Source: an uncultured Clostridia bacterium (GTDB taxonomy: Bacteria > Bacillota > Clostridia > UBA1381). Taken from it: DNA of 64,000 bases. Positions 1 through 6,673 of the stretch are shown piece by piece. A model generated the notes under the pieces. It ran no database searches. It had not been told where the DNA came from and was given only the letters and a program-made list of their open reading frames with translations. Made by a program: the position numbers and the translations under genes. The stretch covers positions 62,001 through 126,000 of the forward strand of contig CAKSOE010000004.1 in NCBI GenBank assembly GCA_934476675.1, read 5' to 3'. Positions within the stretch are counted from its first letter, which is position 1; every line of letters starts with the position of its first letter.

Positions 1-1246
1 CTGCGTTTGTCATTGTTGAAACAGCATTATTATACCAGCTTGAAGCCTGAACATCAGAATAGCTGTTTGTCTGCGACCATACCTGGCGTCTTGTATCATC
101 TGTGAGCAGTCTGAATACTATTGTTGCAACTTCTGCACGCGTAATATTTCCTGTGGGTTTAACCTCACCGTCGGGATAGCCTACAACGTATGCAAAGTGG
201 TCGCTGTCGTTGAGTTTAACGGTTGTTTCCGGTTTAGCCGGAGTAAGTGTAGTTGACGGAGCTTTCGGTGTTCCTGTCGGAGCCGGAGTTTCCTTTGACG
301 GAATTCCCGGTGCAATTGCGCCGCCCGAACCGCCGCCTGTACCACCGTCTGTGCTGCCGGTGTGGGGCTTCTTTGTAGGCGTAGGAGTTGAAAGAACCAC
401 GCTTTCATAGATATTGTTCTTATCTCTGCCTGTATCGCCGCCTGCAAGTAACTGAACAGCATTATAGTTTACGGTTGCAAGTGTGTCGGAATAATCTCCC
501 GATGCTGCGGCAAGTTCTCCGTTTATTTTCGTAGAACCTGTCATTTTTCCTATAACAGTGTGCATTCCGAGACCTGTTATAGTTACATTCGGGCAGGTAT
601 ACGTCATGTCTTTGAGATATGTATCAAGATTATCGTTAAGAGCCTTGCCTTCTACATACATTTTTGATGCTGAAAGATTGTTTATATCTATATCATCAAT
701 TGAAGTAGCGGGATCTTTTACCATAAATGTAATGGTAAGCTTGTTACCTGAAAGCTCACGCTTTGTATCAATAAACAGGTTCTTTGCTTCGTCATTAAAA
801 CCCTGCATTTTACCTACCGTTGTTGCCTCGGCAGGGAGCGTCATTGTTGACGGAAATTCAACAGTAACTGCAAATTCACCCGTGACACGCAGATGGTCAA
901 GCTCATTGAGCAGAGCAGTATCACCGCTGCATAAGCCCTGTGCAAGCGTCCAATATGTTTCAAATTTTGTTCTTACCGATTCCATGTAGAGGATAGTTCT
1001 GTAATCGAAGGTGACAGAAGATTTGATATCGCTTACTTCAACACTTACCGGACCGTCGTCAAACGTACCGCCGGATTCTCTGAGTTCCATGTCGGTATCC
1101 ACATCGATTGTGCTTTCTTTATATTTTGTATCATATCCCGGGATTGCCTTGAGCAAATCTTTAACACTGCCGGCTGCAAAAACCGGTGATACGCATGATA
1201 CAGATAAAGCAGCTGCAACGCATAGAGATAGCAGTTTCTTTTTCAT
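1..1246 (-). CDS. SLH-domain surface protein (C-terminus beyond window)
   Basis: Open frame from an ATG at 1246 to the left edge, 415 codons without a stop; it runs off the window, so the end is missing. Residues 1-25 are a signal peptide (MKKKLLSLCVAAALSV, then a hydrophobic stretch ending VFAA). Residues about 26-280 match no family I recognise. Residues about 283-345 are a Thr/Pro/Gly-rich linker. From about 347 an S-layer homology repeat begins (FAYVVGYPDG, then NITRAEVATIVFRLL, then SYSDVQASSWYNNAV), which would anchor the protein to wall polysaccharide. An AGGAG site lies 8 nt before the ATG and a consensus promoter lies just upstream. The export and SLH anchoring follow from the family; the ectodomain function is unknown. 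Confidence 0.85.
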   Translation of the reverse strand, partial: MKKKLLSLCVAAALSVSCVSPVFAAGSVKDLLKAIPGYDTKYKESTIDVDTDMELRESGGTFDDGPVSVEVSDIKSSVTFDYRTILYMESVRTKFETYWTLAQGLCSGDTALLNELDHLRVTGEFAVTVEFPSTMTLPAEATTVGKMQGFNDEAKNLFIDTKRELSGNKLTITFMVKDPATSIDDIDINNLSASKMYVEGKALNDNLDTYLKDMTYTCPNVTITGLGMHTVIGKMTGSTKINGELAAASGDYSDTLATVNYNAVQLLAGGDTGRDKNNIYESVVLSTPTPTKKPHTGSTDGGTGGGSGGAIAPGIPSKETPAPTGTPKAPSTTLTPAKPETTVKLNDSDHFAYVVGYPDGEVKPTGNITRAEVATIVFRLLTDDTRRQVWSQTNSYSDVQASSWYNNAVSTMTNA

Positions 1247-1285
1247 AAATCATACACTCCTTTGAAAATATATTCTACTAAGCTT

Positions 1286-1314
1286 ATTATAGTATATTTA
1301 CGGCATATTGTCAA
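1286..1314 (-). promoter_or_regulatory. sigma-A promoter of the SLH gene
   Basis: On the minus strand, TTGACA (1314-1309) and TATAAT (1291-1286) are separated by 17 bp. Both boxes are perfect consensus, so strong constitutive transcription of the SLH gene is expected. The leader is about 35 nt. Confidence 0.8.
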
Positions 1315-1353
1315 GTGAAATCAATCCAAAAAATTTTAAAGTATGAATATTTT

Positions 1354-2106
1354 TCACCTTTTCCGCAGCTTGTCCATAAAGCTTTTTTTATTAAACGATA
1401 TAAAATCCGATTCGGATATTTCATCGCCTTTTACAACCTTTTCGGCATTGGATATAAAATAATCCATGCAGTCTTCGCCGTAGTTTTTGATTATTTCCGC
1501 ACGAGCCTTTGCGAGATTGGGCGCTCTTGATGAGGTGTTGTGCATATCGCTCCCAAGAAGATGAGCACGTTTGGACGCGACAAGTTCGCGCACGAATTTT
1601 TTTCTGAAAGAATCCAAAAAGCCCTCGGCATTAATCTGATAAAGCACATTAAGTTCAAAGAGGGAATTGAGCAGCTTTTTATCGTGCATAACATAACGGT
1701 CTATGTGTGCTATAATAGGAATATAGCTGCGTATGGTAAGTTTGTAGACTGCTTCGATATGCCATTCCTTCCACTCGTCCCACGGCATCTCAATCATTAT
1801 GTAGTTTGTATTGTTTATGCAAGCTTTTCGCGTTTCTTCGTATTCCGAAACGTCGGTAAGCATATTAAGTTCACAGCCGGAATAAACAGGAATTTCATTT
1901 TGTGCCGCTTTAAGTTCCGACAGCCGTTCATCACGTCGGCGTGCAAATTCGGAAATATTATCGCCGGTCTGCGGGTAACAATGCGATGTTGAAATTATTC
2001 CGCTTATGCCGTCGGCTTTACTAAGTTCCAGCATTTTAAGCGACATTTCCATGTCCTTTGCTCCATCGTCAAAGGCAGGGAGTATATGTGCGTGACAGTC
2101 AATCAT
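1354..2106 (-). CDS. CpsB/YwqE-type PHP tyrosine phosphatase
   Basis: PHP-domain phosphoesterase of the CpsB/CapC/YwqE family, manganese-dependent phosphatases that dephosphorylate bacterial tyrosine kinases controlling capsule or exopolysaccharide export. The first metal motif MIDCHAHILPAFDDG is at residues 1-15. Other likely metal ligands are the His in STSHCYPQ, the Glu in SGCELN, the His in IIAHIDRY and the Asp and His in LLGSDMHN. Length of 250 residues is normal. Three consecutive ATGs follow the GGAGGA site; the third (2106) has the best spacing. It overlaps the VanZ-like gene by 8 nt and is last in a five-gene operon. No tyrosine kinase gene is in the window, so its substrate is open. 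A role in surface polymer control is inferred from family. Confidence 0.85.
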   Translation of the reverse strand: MIDCHAHILPAFDDGAKDMEMSLKMLELSKADGISGIISTSHCYPQTGDNISEFARRRDERLSELKAAQNEIPVYSGCELNMLTDVSEYEETRKACINNTNYIMIEMPWDEWKEWHIEAVYKLTIRSYIPIIAHIDRYVMHDKKLLNSLFELNVLYQINAEGFLDSFRKKFVRELVASKRAHLLGSDMHNTSSRAPNLAKARAEIIKNYGEDCMDYFISNAEKVVKGDEISESDFISFNKKSFMDKLRKR

Positions 2107-2575
2107 CATCATTCCTCCGTTTCAAATTAAAAAGCATCCGAAGTGCAGAAAATATACCGCTGCCGAACAGGCTTCCGGCAGTATCAAGCAAAACATCGGC
2201 TATTTCGCCGGAACGTCCGTCTATAAAAAGCTGATGAAATTCATCCGTAGCGGCATATATAAAGCACAGAATAATTGCATATTTCCATGCTTTGGAATAG
2301 GGTTTAACGGTGAAAATGTTTTTCATCATTATAAGGGACGATATGCCTAAAAGCGTATATATAAAGAAATGAGCGCATTTTCTTATAAAAGAATGAATAT
2401 TCAGCAGTAAATCTGTTTTTTGAACGTTATCCATTTCTTTGGCTATAATATCTATAATTTTTGCAGTAAATCCTCGGCTCAAATCAGAGGAGTCACCGCT
2501 GTTCTGACCCGAGAGCGTAAAAATTATTATCATTATTAATATTGTGGTTATAATCGGTACTACTTTCTTTGACAT
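2099..2575 (-). CDS. VanZ-like membrane protein
   Basis: VanZ-family integral membrane protein, 158 residues, with about four membrane segments (near residues 6-24, 64-84, 97-113 and 125-145). Family signatures are FTLSGQNSGDSS after the first segment, RKCAHFFIYTLLG at about 65-77, and DEFHQLFIDGRSGEIADVL around 112-130. VanZ is named for a teicoplanin-resistance accessory gene, but most homologues have no proven role and this one should not be called a resistance gene. A GGGGAA site lies 8 nt before the ATG. It sits between the protease-like gene (4-nt gap) and the PHP phosphatase (8-nt overlap). Confidence 0.85.
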   Translation of the reverse strand: MSKKVVPIITTILIMIIIFTLSGQNSGDSSDLSRGFTAKIIDIIAKEMDNVQKTDLLLNIHSFIRKCAHFFIYTLLGISSLIMMKNIFTVKPYSKAWKYAIILCFIYAATDEFHQLFIDGRSGEIADVLLDTAGSLFGSGIFSALRMLFNLKRRNDDD

Positions 2576-2579
2576 TCAA

Positions 2580-3029
2580 TTAATTCCCCCGTGTGAAAAA
2601 GCATCTTTTTAAAAAGGCCGCCGTCTCGAGAATACGAAGCATTGCCGCACGAGTTTTCAGACTGGCGCACCAAAATCTGCAATATCTCATATATTTTTTA
2701 TTATCGGCGGAAATATACTTTTCATCTCTGTAAAAGCCCTTAACAACGGCAATTATCTGTTTGTCCGTAATACCGTGTTCAAGTACGGTCTGATGATCGC
2801 CGCACATTGTATAGCTGTCGGGCAGAACCTCCATAACTCTGTGCATCACAAGAGCGCCGTCACTGCGCTTATATACAGGCAAATCGTATTTTTTGAGCCT
2901 GCCATGCGGTTTTGTGACATATACAGTGTCGCGTTTACCGCGAAGCATCGGCCACATACTCATTCCCGAGGGAGTTATAATCATTTCGCCGTTGGCATTT
3001 ATATAACTTTCAATTTTACCGTTAATCAT
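2580..3029 (-). CDS. S24/S26-like peptidase (signal-peptidase fold)
   Basis: 149 residues. The motif ITPSGMSMWPMLRGKRD (residues 18-34) matches the catalytic-Ser segment of S24/S26 proteases (P-x-G-x-S-M-x-P), and LVMHRVMEVLP plus MCGDHQ further on resemble the beta-strand core of the LexA/signal-peptidase fold. The usual Lys of the Ser/Lys dyad is not obvious; in this subgroup a His (MHRV) occupies the second position. There is no clear N-terminal membrane anchor as in SipS, so it may process a cytosolic or membrane-proximal substrate. It overlaps the PqqD-like gene by 8 nt. Proteins of this type commonly accompany PqqD-like and HPrK-like genes, as here. The substrate is not known and no precursor peptide was found nearby. 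Confidence 0.7.
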   Translation of the reverse strand: MINGKIESYINANGEMIITPSGMSMWPMLRGKRDTVYVTKPHGRLKKYDLPVYKRSDGALVMHRVMEVLPDSYTMCGDHQTVLEHGITDKQIIAVVKGFYRDEKYISADNKKYMRYCRFWCASLKTRAAMLRILETAAFLKRCFFTRGN

Positions 3030-3288
3030 CTATCAGTCCGGCTCCGCGTACTTTTTCCAAAAATCTGTCAAGTCCCGCACGTGCGGTCATTTCCGTAACG
3101 TCATATTCTTCAAGCATTTTTTCGAGAAGTTCATCATGTGTTGCGCCGCACGCGAGCAAATTCCATAAAAATACTCCCGAATCGTTAAGTGTTATGAGTC
3201 CGTTGAATGTATCTGCGGCTTTTCCGACTGCAACCACGACAGATCTCCCTCCGACTGTTCTGAGCATAAAACCTTCTTTTGTTTTCAT
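3022..3288 (-). CDS. PqqD-like (RiPP recognition element) protein
   Basis: An 88-residue protein of the PqqD family, a small winged-helix-like fold that binds leader peptides in many ribosomal peptide pathways. The N-terminal part (FMLRTVGGRSVVVAVG, then LITLNDSGVFLWNLL) is the typical beta-rich region and the conserved N-x-x-G-x-x-L/I-W segment is present. The C-terminal half is helical (LLEKMLEEYDVTEMTARAGLD). The gene overlaps the kinase stop in an ATGA arrangement, so translation is coupled. No radical SAM enzyme or cyclase is adjacent, so a PQQ role is excluded. Its partner is probably the neighbouring kinase or protease. Confidence 0.8.
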   Translation of the reverse strand: MKTKEGFMLRTVGGRSVVVAVGKAADTFNGLITLNDSGVFLWNLLACGATHDELLEKMLEEYDVTEMTARAGLDRFLEKVRGAGLIDD

Positions 3289-3989
3289 TTAAGTTCTCCC
3301 TTCATCCCGTTGTATGCCACATCTGCCGCTTCCGAATCCATGTTACAGTGAAGCTTATAAATGGGCATTGTATTTATAAGTTTATCCAGTATTTTTAAGA
3401 GTATATCCATTTTGTTTTGTCCGTACGGACGAACCGTCTGATTAAGCAGACGGAATAAAGCCTCGTCCGACGGGATTTTTTCAATATAATTTTTATCGCT
3501 GCGTTCTATGAAACATATTCCACCCAGAGGAACGCATTTGTTTATATTAAGATCGGTTTTGCCGGAAAAAGGAGTTCCGAAGGCAAAAAAACCGTTCTTT
3601 TGTATTTTTATTGCCGGTTTGTCATCGTTTAATATGTATGCGCCGTCAAAGCGTTTTAGCCATAGCTGAGTATGCGTTGACTTTCCGGTGCCGCTCGGGG
3701 CGGAGAAAAGATACGCTTTTTCGTTATAAACCACTGCAGAGGAATGAAGAAGAAAACCTCCGTAAGAAATCAGGGCATCGTAAAATTCGCTGCCCATACA
3801 TATATATTCACAGCTTTCCTCGGAAAGCTGAGGATTTTCTTTAAGAAGCTGAGCCATATAAGCTTCATCAAGACGTATACGGACATCGGCATTAACTGTG
3901 TCCGGCGCAAGATATGCCTCGCTCTGTTTTACGGTTCGCGGAAACTTCGGTTCCATATCAATCGTAATTCCGGCAATATTATAAATCAT
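3285..3989 (-). CDS. HPr-kinase-like ATP-binding protein
   Basis: 234 residues, related to the C-terminal P-loop domain of HPr(Ser) kinase/phosphorylase. The Walker A motif FSAPSGTGKSTHTQLW lies near residues 94-109. ILNDDKPAIK and FGTPFSGKTDLNINKCVPLG follow as in stand-alone HprK-like proteins, but the N-terminal HprK domain is absent. It is therefore not the catabolite-repression kinase. Homologues are grouped with PqqD-like and S24/S26-like genes. It is the first gene of a five-gene minus-strand operon, with a good promoter 40-60 nt upstream and a GGAGG site before the ATG. The substrate is unknown; phosphorylation of a peptide or protein Ser is the family-based guess. Confidence 0.78.
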   Translation of the reverse strand: MIYNIAGITIDMEPKFPRTVKQSEAYLAPDTVNADVRIRLDEAYMAQLLKENPQLSEESCEYICMGSEFYDALISYGGFLLHSSAVVYNEKAYLFSAPSGTGKSTHTQLWLKRFDGAYILNDDKPAIKIQKNGFFAFGTPFSGKTDLNINKCVPLGGICFIERSDKNYIEKIPSDEALFRLLNQTVRPYGQNKMDILLKILDKLINTMPIYKLHCNMDSEAADVAYNGMKGELK

Positions 3990-4019
3990 ATTTTCCTCCG
4001 TCAGAATAATTTTGATTAT

Positions 4020-4048
4020 ATTATATATTATATTAAATTTTTTTTCAA
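4020..4048 (-). promoter_or_regulatory. sigma-A promoter of the kinase/PqqD operon
   Basis: TTGAAA (4048-4043) and TATAAT (4025-4020) with a 17-bp AT-only spacer on the minus strand. Transcription would start near 4013, giving a leader of about 25 nt. Confidence 0.65.
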
Positions 4049-4212
4049 TATTTATTTATACTTTTTTATAATTTTTTAATATATTAAATATTATATAGTA
4101 ATAATTACACAAAAAGAAGTTGGTTTTTTAAGTCATTTTGTCGAATTGTGAAATATGCAAAAAACAAATATGTCTAAAAAGAATAAAATTGTAAAAGATA
4201 ACAAAAAGTTAC

Positions 4213-4241
4213 TTGACAATAACATTATAATGTGGTATAAT
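4213..4241 (+). promoter_or_regulatory. sigma-A promoter of the sigH-like gene
   Basis: TTGACA (4213-4218) and TATAAT (4236-4241), 17-bp spacer. The predicted transcript start near 4248 lies downstream of the TTG at 4244, which supports the GTG at 4280 as the real start of the next gene. Confidence 0.8.
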
Positions 4242-4279
4242 AATTGATGTACTTAATATCAGAGAGGAAGAATTTTTCA

Positions 4280-4921
4280 GTGAGCGGAGGCAATGACGGC
4301 AAACCGGAAAGGATTTCGGACGAAAAGCTCGTACAGGCTGCCAAAGGCGGAGATGCACGGGCATGGGAGGAAATAATCTCCAGATACAGAAATCTTATAA
4401 GTCCGAGAAATGACGTGAAATTTCTGGTCGGCGCCGAGGAAAATGATGTCGTGCAGGAACGGCTTCTCGGTCTGTATTTTGCCGTTAAGGAATTTGACGA
4501 AAAGCGCAGTCCGTGTTTTTCGGCGTTTGCAAAGCGCTGTATTGAAAATCATTTGTCAACCGCGATAACGGCGGCTTTGAGAAAGAAACATTCCCCTTTA
4601 AATTCTTACGTTTCGCTTGATAAAGATACCGATGAGGAAGGCAGCTTCGTTATGTGGGATTTTGTCCCGGCGGACAGCGTTCGGAACCCGGAAGAAATAT
4701 TGATTGACCGTGAGAGCAGAAACGATATTGAGTGTAGAATAAACAAGGAACTGAGCAGTCTGGAGTCTGAGGTGCTGACCAAATATCTTGACGGTTGGAG
4801 CTATAAGGAAATAGCGGGGCAGCTGAAAAAAGATGAAAAGTCGGTAGATAATGCGATGCAGCGAATAAAACGCCGCTTCAAAAGAAAAAAGGATATTATA
4901 CAAAAGGATGAGGCACAGTAA
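4280..4921 (+). CDS. sigH: SigH-type RNA polymerase sigma factor
   Basis: Sigma-70 family factor resembling Bacillus SigH (Spo0H), which directs early stationary-phase and sporulation genes. Region 2 covers residues about 20-105 and the segment LNSYVSLDKD is nearly the same as in SigH. Region 4 at the C-terminus has the helix-turn-helix YLDGWSYKEIAGQLKKDEKS followed by DNAMQRIKRRFKRK. The GTG start at 4280 has GAGAGGAAG 10 nt upstream and lies inside the transcript; a longer frame from TTG 4244 would begin before the predicted RNA start. The core-binding region is diverged (VVQERLLGLY where SigH usually has VQEGMIGLY; NLISPRNDVKF in the preceding helix). It could be a paralogue rather than the sporulation factor. 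Length of 213 residues is normal. Confidence 0.82.
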   Translation: MSGGNDGKPERISDEKLVQAAKGGDARAWEEIISRYRNLISPRNDVKFLVGAEENDVVQERLLGLYFAVKEFDEKRSPCFSAFAKRCIENHLSTAITAALRKKHSPLNSYVSLDKDTDEEGSFVMWDFVPADSVRNPEEILIDRESRNDIECRINKELSSLESEVLTKYLDGWSYKEIAGQLKKDEKSVDNAMQRIKRRFKRKKDIIQKDEAQ

Positions 4922-4964
4922 ATCTTGTTAATACGGTTTATCATTAAGAAACGAGGTAATGGAA

Positions 4965-5240
4965 ATGTACGAGGACAAAACTTTGGTATGTAAGGACTGC
5001 GGCAAAGAATTTATATTTACGGCAGGAGAACAGGAATTTTATGCTGAGAAGGGATTTCAGAATGAACCGCTTCGCTGTAAGGATTGCCGACAGGCAAGAA
5101 AGAACAGCAGAAGCAATAAGGAAATGTATGAGATAGTATGTGCTTCCTGCGGTAAAGTGGACAAGGTTCCTTTTGAACCGAGACACGACAGACCTGTTTA
5201 TTGCAGCGAATGTTTTGCAAAAATGAGTGAAGAAAACTAA
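4965..5240 (+). CDS. CxxC zinc-ribbon protein
   Basis: A 91-residue protein with two CxxC-x17-18-CxxC zinc-ribbon units. The first is CKDCGKEF to RCKDCRQAR at residues 9-35 and the second is CASCGKVDK to YCSECF near the C-terminus. Proteins of this layout are widespread in Clostridia and candidate phyla and have no assigned role; nucleic-acid or protein binding is presumed. The ATG at 4965 is preferred to the ATG at 4959 because the GAGG site (4953-4956) is 8 nt from it rather than 2 nt. It is 43 nt downstream of the sigma factor and probably co-transcribed, with a terminator after it. Confidence 0.8.
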   Translation: MYEDKTLVCKDCGKEFIFTAGEQEFYAEKGFQNEPLRCKDCRQARKNSRSNKEMYEIVCASCGKVDKVPFEPRHDRPVYCSECFAKMSEEN

Positions 5241-5251
5241 ATTTGAAGAAT

Positions 5252-5286
5252 ACCTCTGCGGCAATGCCCGACAGGGGTGTTTTTTG
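5252..5286 (+). terminator. intrinsic terminator after the zinc-ribbon gene
   Basis: Stem arms ACCTCTG (5252-5258) and CAGGGGT (5272-5278) enclose a further GC-rich dyad and are followed by GTTTTTTG. It ends the sigH-like/zinc-ribbon unit. Confidence 0.75.
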
Positions 5287-5348
5287 TTTATAAAAAGCAT
5301 TTTTTTTCTAAAAAAATGACGTGTTTAGAAAAAAATTCCCGAATTAAC

Positions 5349-5378
5349 TTGACAGAAAGTACAAAACAGCGGTAAAAT
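5349..5378 (+). promoter_or_regulatory. promoter of hisS-aspS
   Basis: TTGACA (5349-5354) and TAAAAT (5373-5378), 18-bp spacer. The leader to hisS is only about 33 nt, so there is no room for a T-box. Confidence 0.65.
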
Positions 5379-5417
5379 ATAAGATGTATATTTATGTTTA
5401 GGCAGAGGAGGATTTTT

Positions 5418-6671
5418 ATGTTGATTACAACAGCTCCGAGAGGAACAAAGGATCTTGTTCCGGGAGAGAGCTATAAATGGCAGTATGTTGAAGATAATTT
5501 CAGAGAAGTGTGCGATGAGTTTAATTATAAAGAAACGCGCGTGCCGACCTTTGAGCATACGGAGCTTTTTGAACGCGGCGTGGGCGACACGACAGACGTT
5601 GTGGAAAAGCAGATGTATACGTTTCTCGATAAAGGCGGAAGAAGTGTGACGCTGCGTCCGGAGGGCACTGCATCGGTGGCGAGAAGCTTTCTGCAAAACA
5701 GCTTGTATGCAGATACAATGCCGGCGAAAATGTACTATAATATACCGTGTTTTCGCTATGAAAAAAGCCAAAAGGGCAGACTGAGGGAATTTCATCAGTT
5801 TGGAGTTGAGGTTTTCGGCGCAAAAGAACCTACGATTGATGCGGAGGTTATTTCTCTGGCGCTGACTTTCCTTGACAGAGTAGGGTTAAAGGATTTGACG
5901 GTTCATATTAACAGCATAGGCTGCAAGGAATGCAGAAAAGCATATAACGAAAAATTGAGAGAATATCTCAGACCGCATCTGTCGGAGCTTTGCGAAACCT
6001 GCCGCGGCAGATTTGAGAGAAATCCGCTGAGGATTATTGACTGTAAATCGGAAATATGCCATGAAATAGGCAAGGGCGCGCCGGTTCTTTTGGACTATAT
6101 ATGTGATGATTGCCGTGAGCATTTTGAAAAGTTTAAAACCTGTCTTGACAATATGGGCATAAAATATGAAATTGACCCGGGTATTGTGCGCGGACTGGAC
6201 TATTATTCAAAAACAGTGTTTGAAATCATAAGCGGCGGCTTTACAGTGTGCGGCGGCGGAAGATACGACGGTCTGGTAGAGGAACTCGGCGGTTCGCCGT
6301 CACCGGCAATAGGCTTTGGACTGGGAATTGAAAGACTTTTGTTAAGATTGGAAGAAACAGGAGTTACAATACCGCAGAGAGAAAAGCTTGATTTGTATGT
6401 TGCGCCGCTCGGCGAAAAAGCGTCGGTGTATGCGCAGAAGCTTGTATATTCGTTAAGACGTGCCGGAGTTAAGACCGAAACAGACCACACCGGACGCGGT
6501 TTAAGAGCGCAGATGAAATACGCAGACAAGCTCGGCTGCCGCTATTCGGTTGTTTTGGGTGATAATGAAATTCAAAACGGCGAGGCAGCGGTGAAAAACA
6601 TGGAAACAGGCGAACAGACACAGGTTAAGCTTGATAAACTGAGGGATTTTTTTAACGAAAGGAATATATAA
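5418..6671 (+). CDS. hisS: histidyl-tRNA synthetase
   Basis: Class II aminoacyl-tRNA synthetase that charges tRNA-His in the cytosol. Motif 2 is CFRYEKSQKGRLREFHQFGV (about 106-125). The two histidine motifs are GLDYYSKTVFE and CGGGRYDGL (about 255-290), and motif 3 is GFGLGIERL. The C-terminal anticodon-binding domain covers roughly residues 320-410 (LYVAPLGEKA). The ATG at 5418 follows GAGGAGG at 7-nt spacing and gives 417 residues, the usual size; an in-frame ATG at 5394 lacks a site. The stop is 2 nt before aspS, the standard hisS-aspS pair. Confidence 0.97.
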   Translation: MLITTAPRGTKDLVPGESYKWQYVEDNFREVCDEFNYKETRVPTFEHTELFERGVGDTTDVVEKQMYTFLDKGGRSVTLRPEGTASVARSFLQNSLYADTMPAKMYYNIPCFRYEKSQKGRLREFHQFGVEVFGAKEPTIDAEVISLALTFLDRVGLKDLTVHINSIGCKECRKAYNEKLREYLRPHLSELCETCRGRFERNPLRIIDCKSEICHEIGKGAPVLLDYICDDCREHFEKFKTCLDNMGIKYEIDPGIVRGLDYYSKTVFEIISGGFTVCGGGRYDGLVEELGGSPSPAIGFGLGIERLLLRLEETGVTIPQREKLDLYVAPLGEKASVYAQKLVYSLRRAGVKTETDHTGRGLRAQMKYADKLGCRYSVVLGDNEIQNGEAAVKNMETGEQTQVKLDKLRDFFNERNI

Positions 6672-6673
6672 CT

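Noticed and set aside
1540..1992. A 150-codon plus-strand frame antisense to the PHP phosphatase
   Set aside because: It mirrors a gene with clear catalytic motifs, has no ribosome site and looks like no protein family.
5241..5417. Possible T-box riboswitch in front of hisS
   Set aside because: The leader after the promoter at 5349-5378 is only about 33 nt and the only hairpin upstream belongs to the previous gene's terminator.
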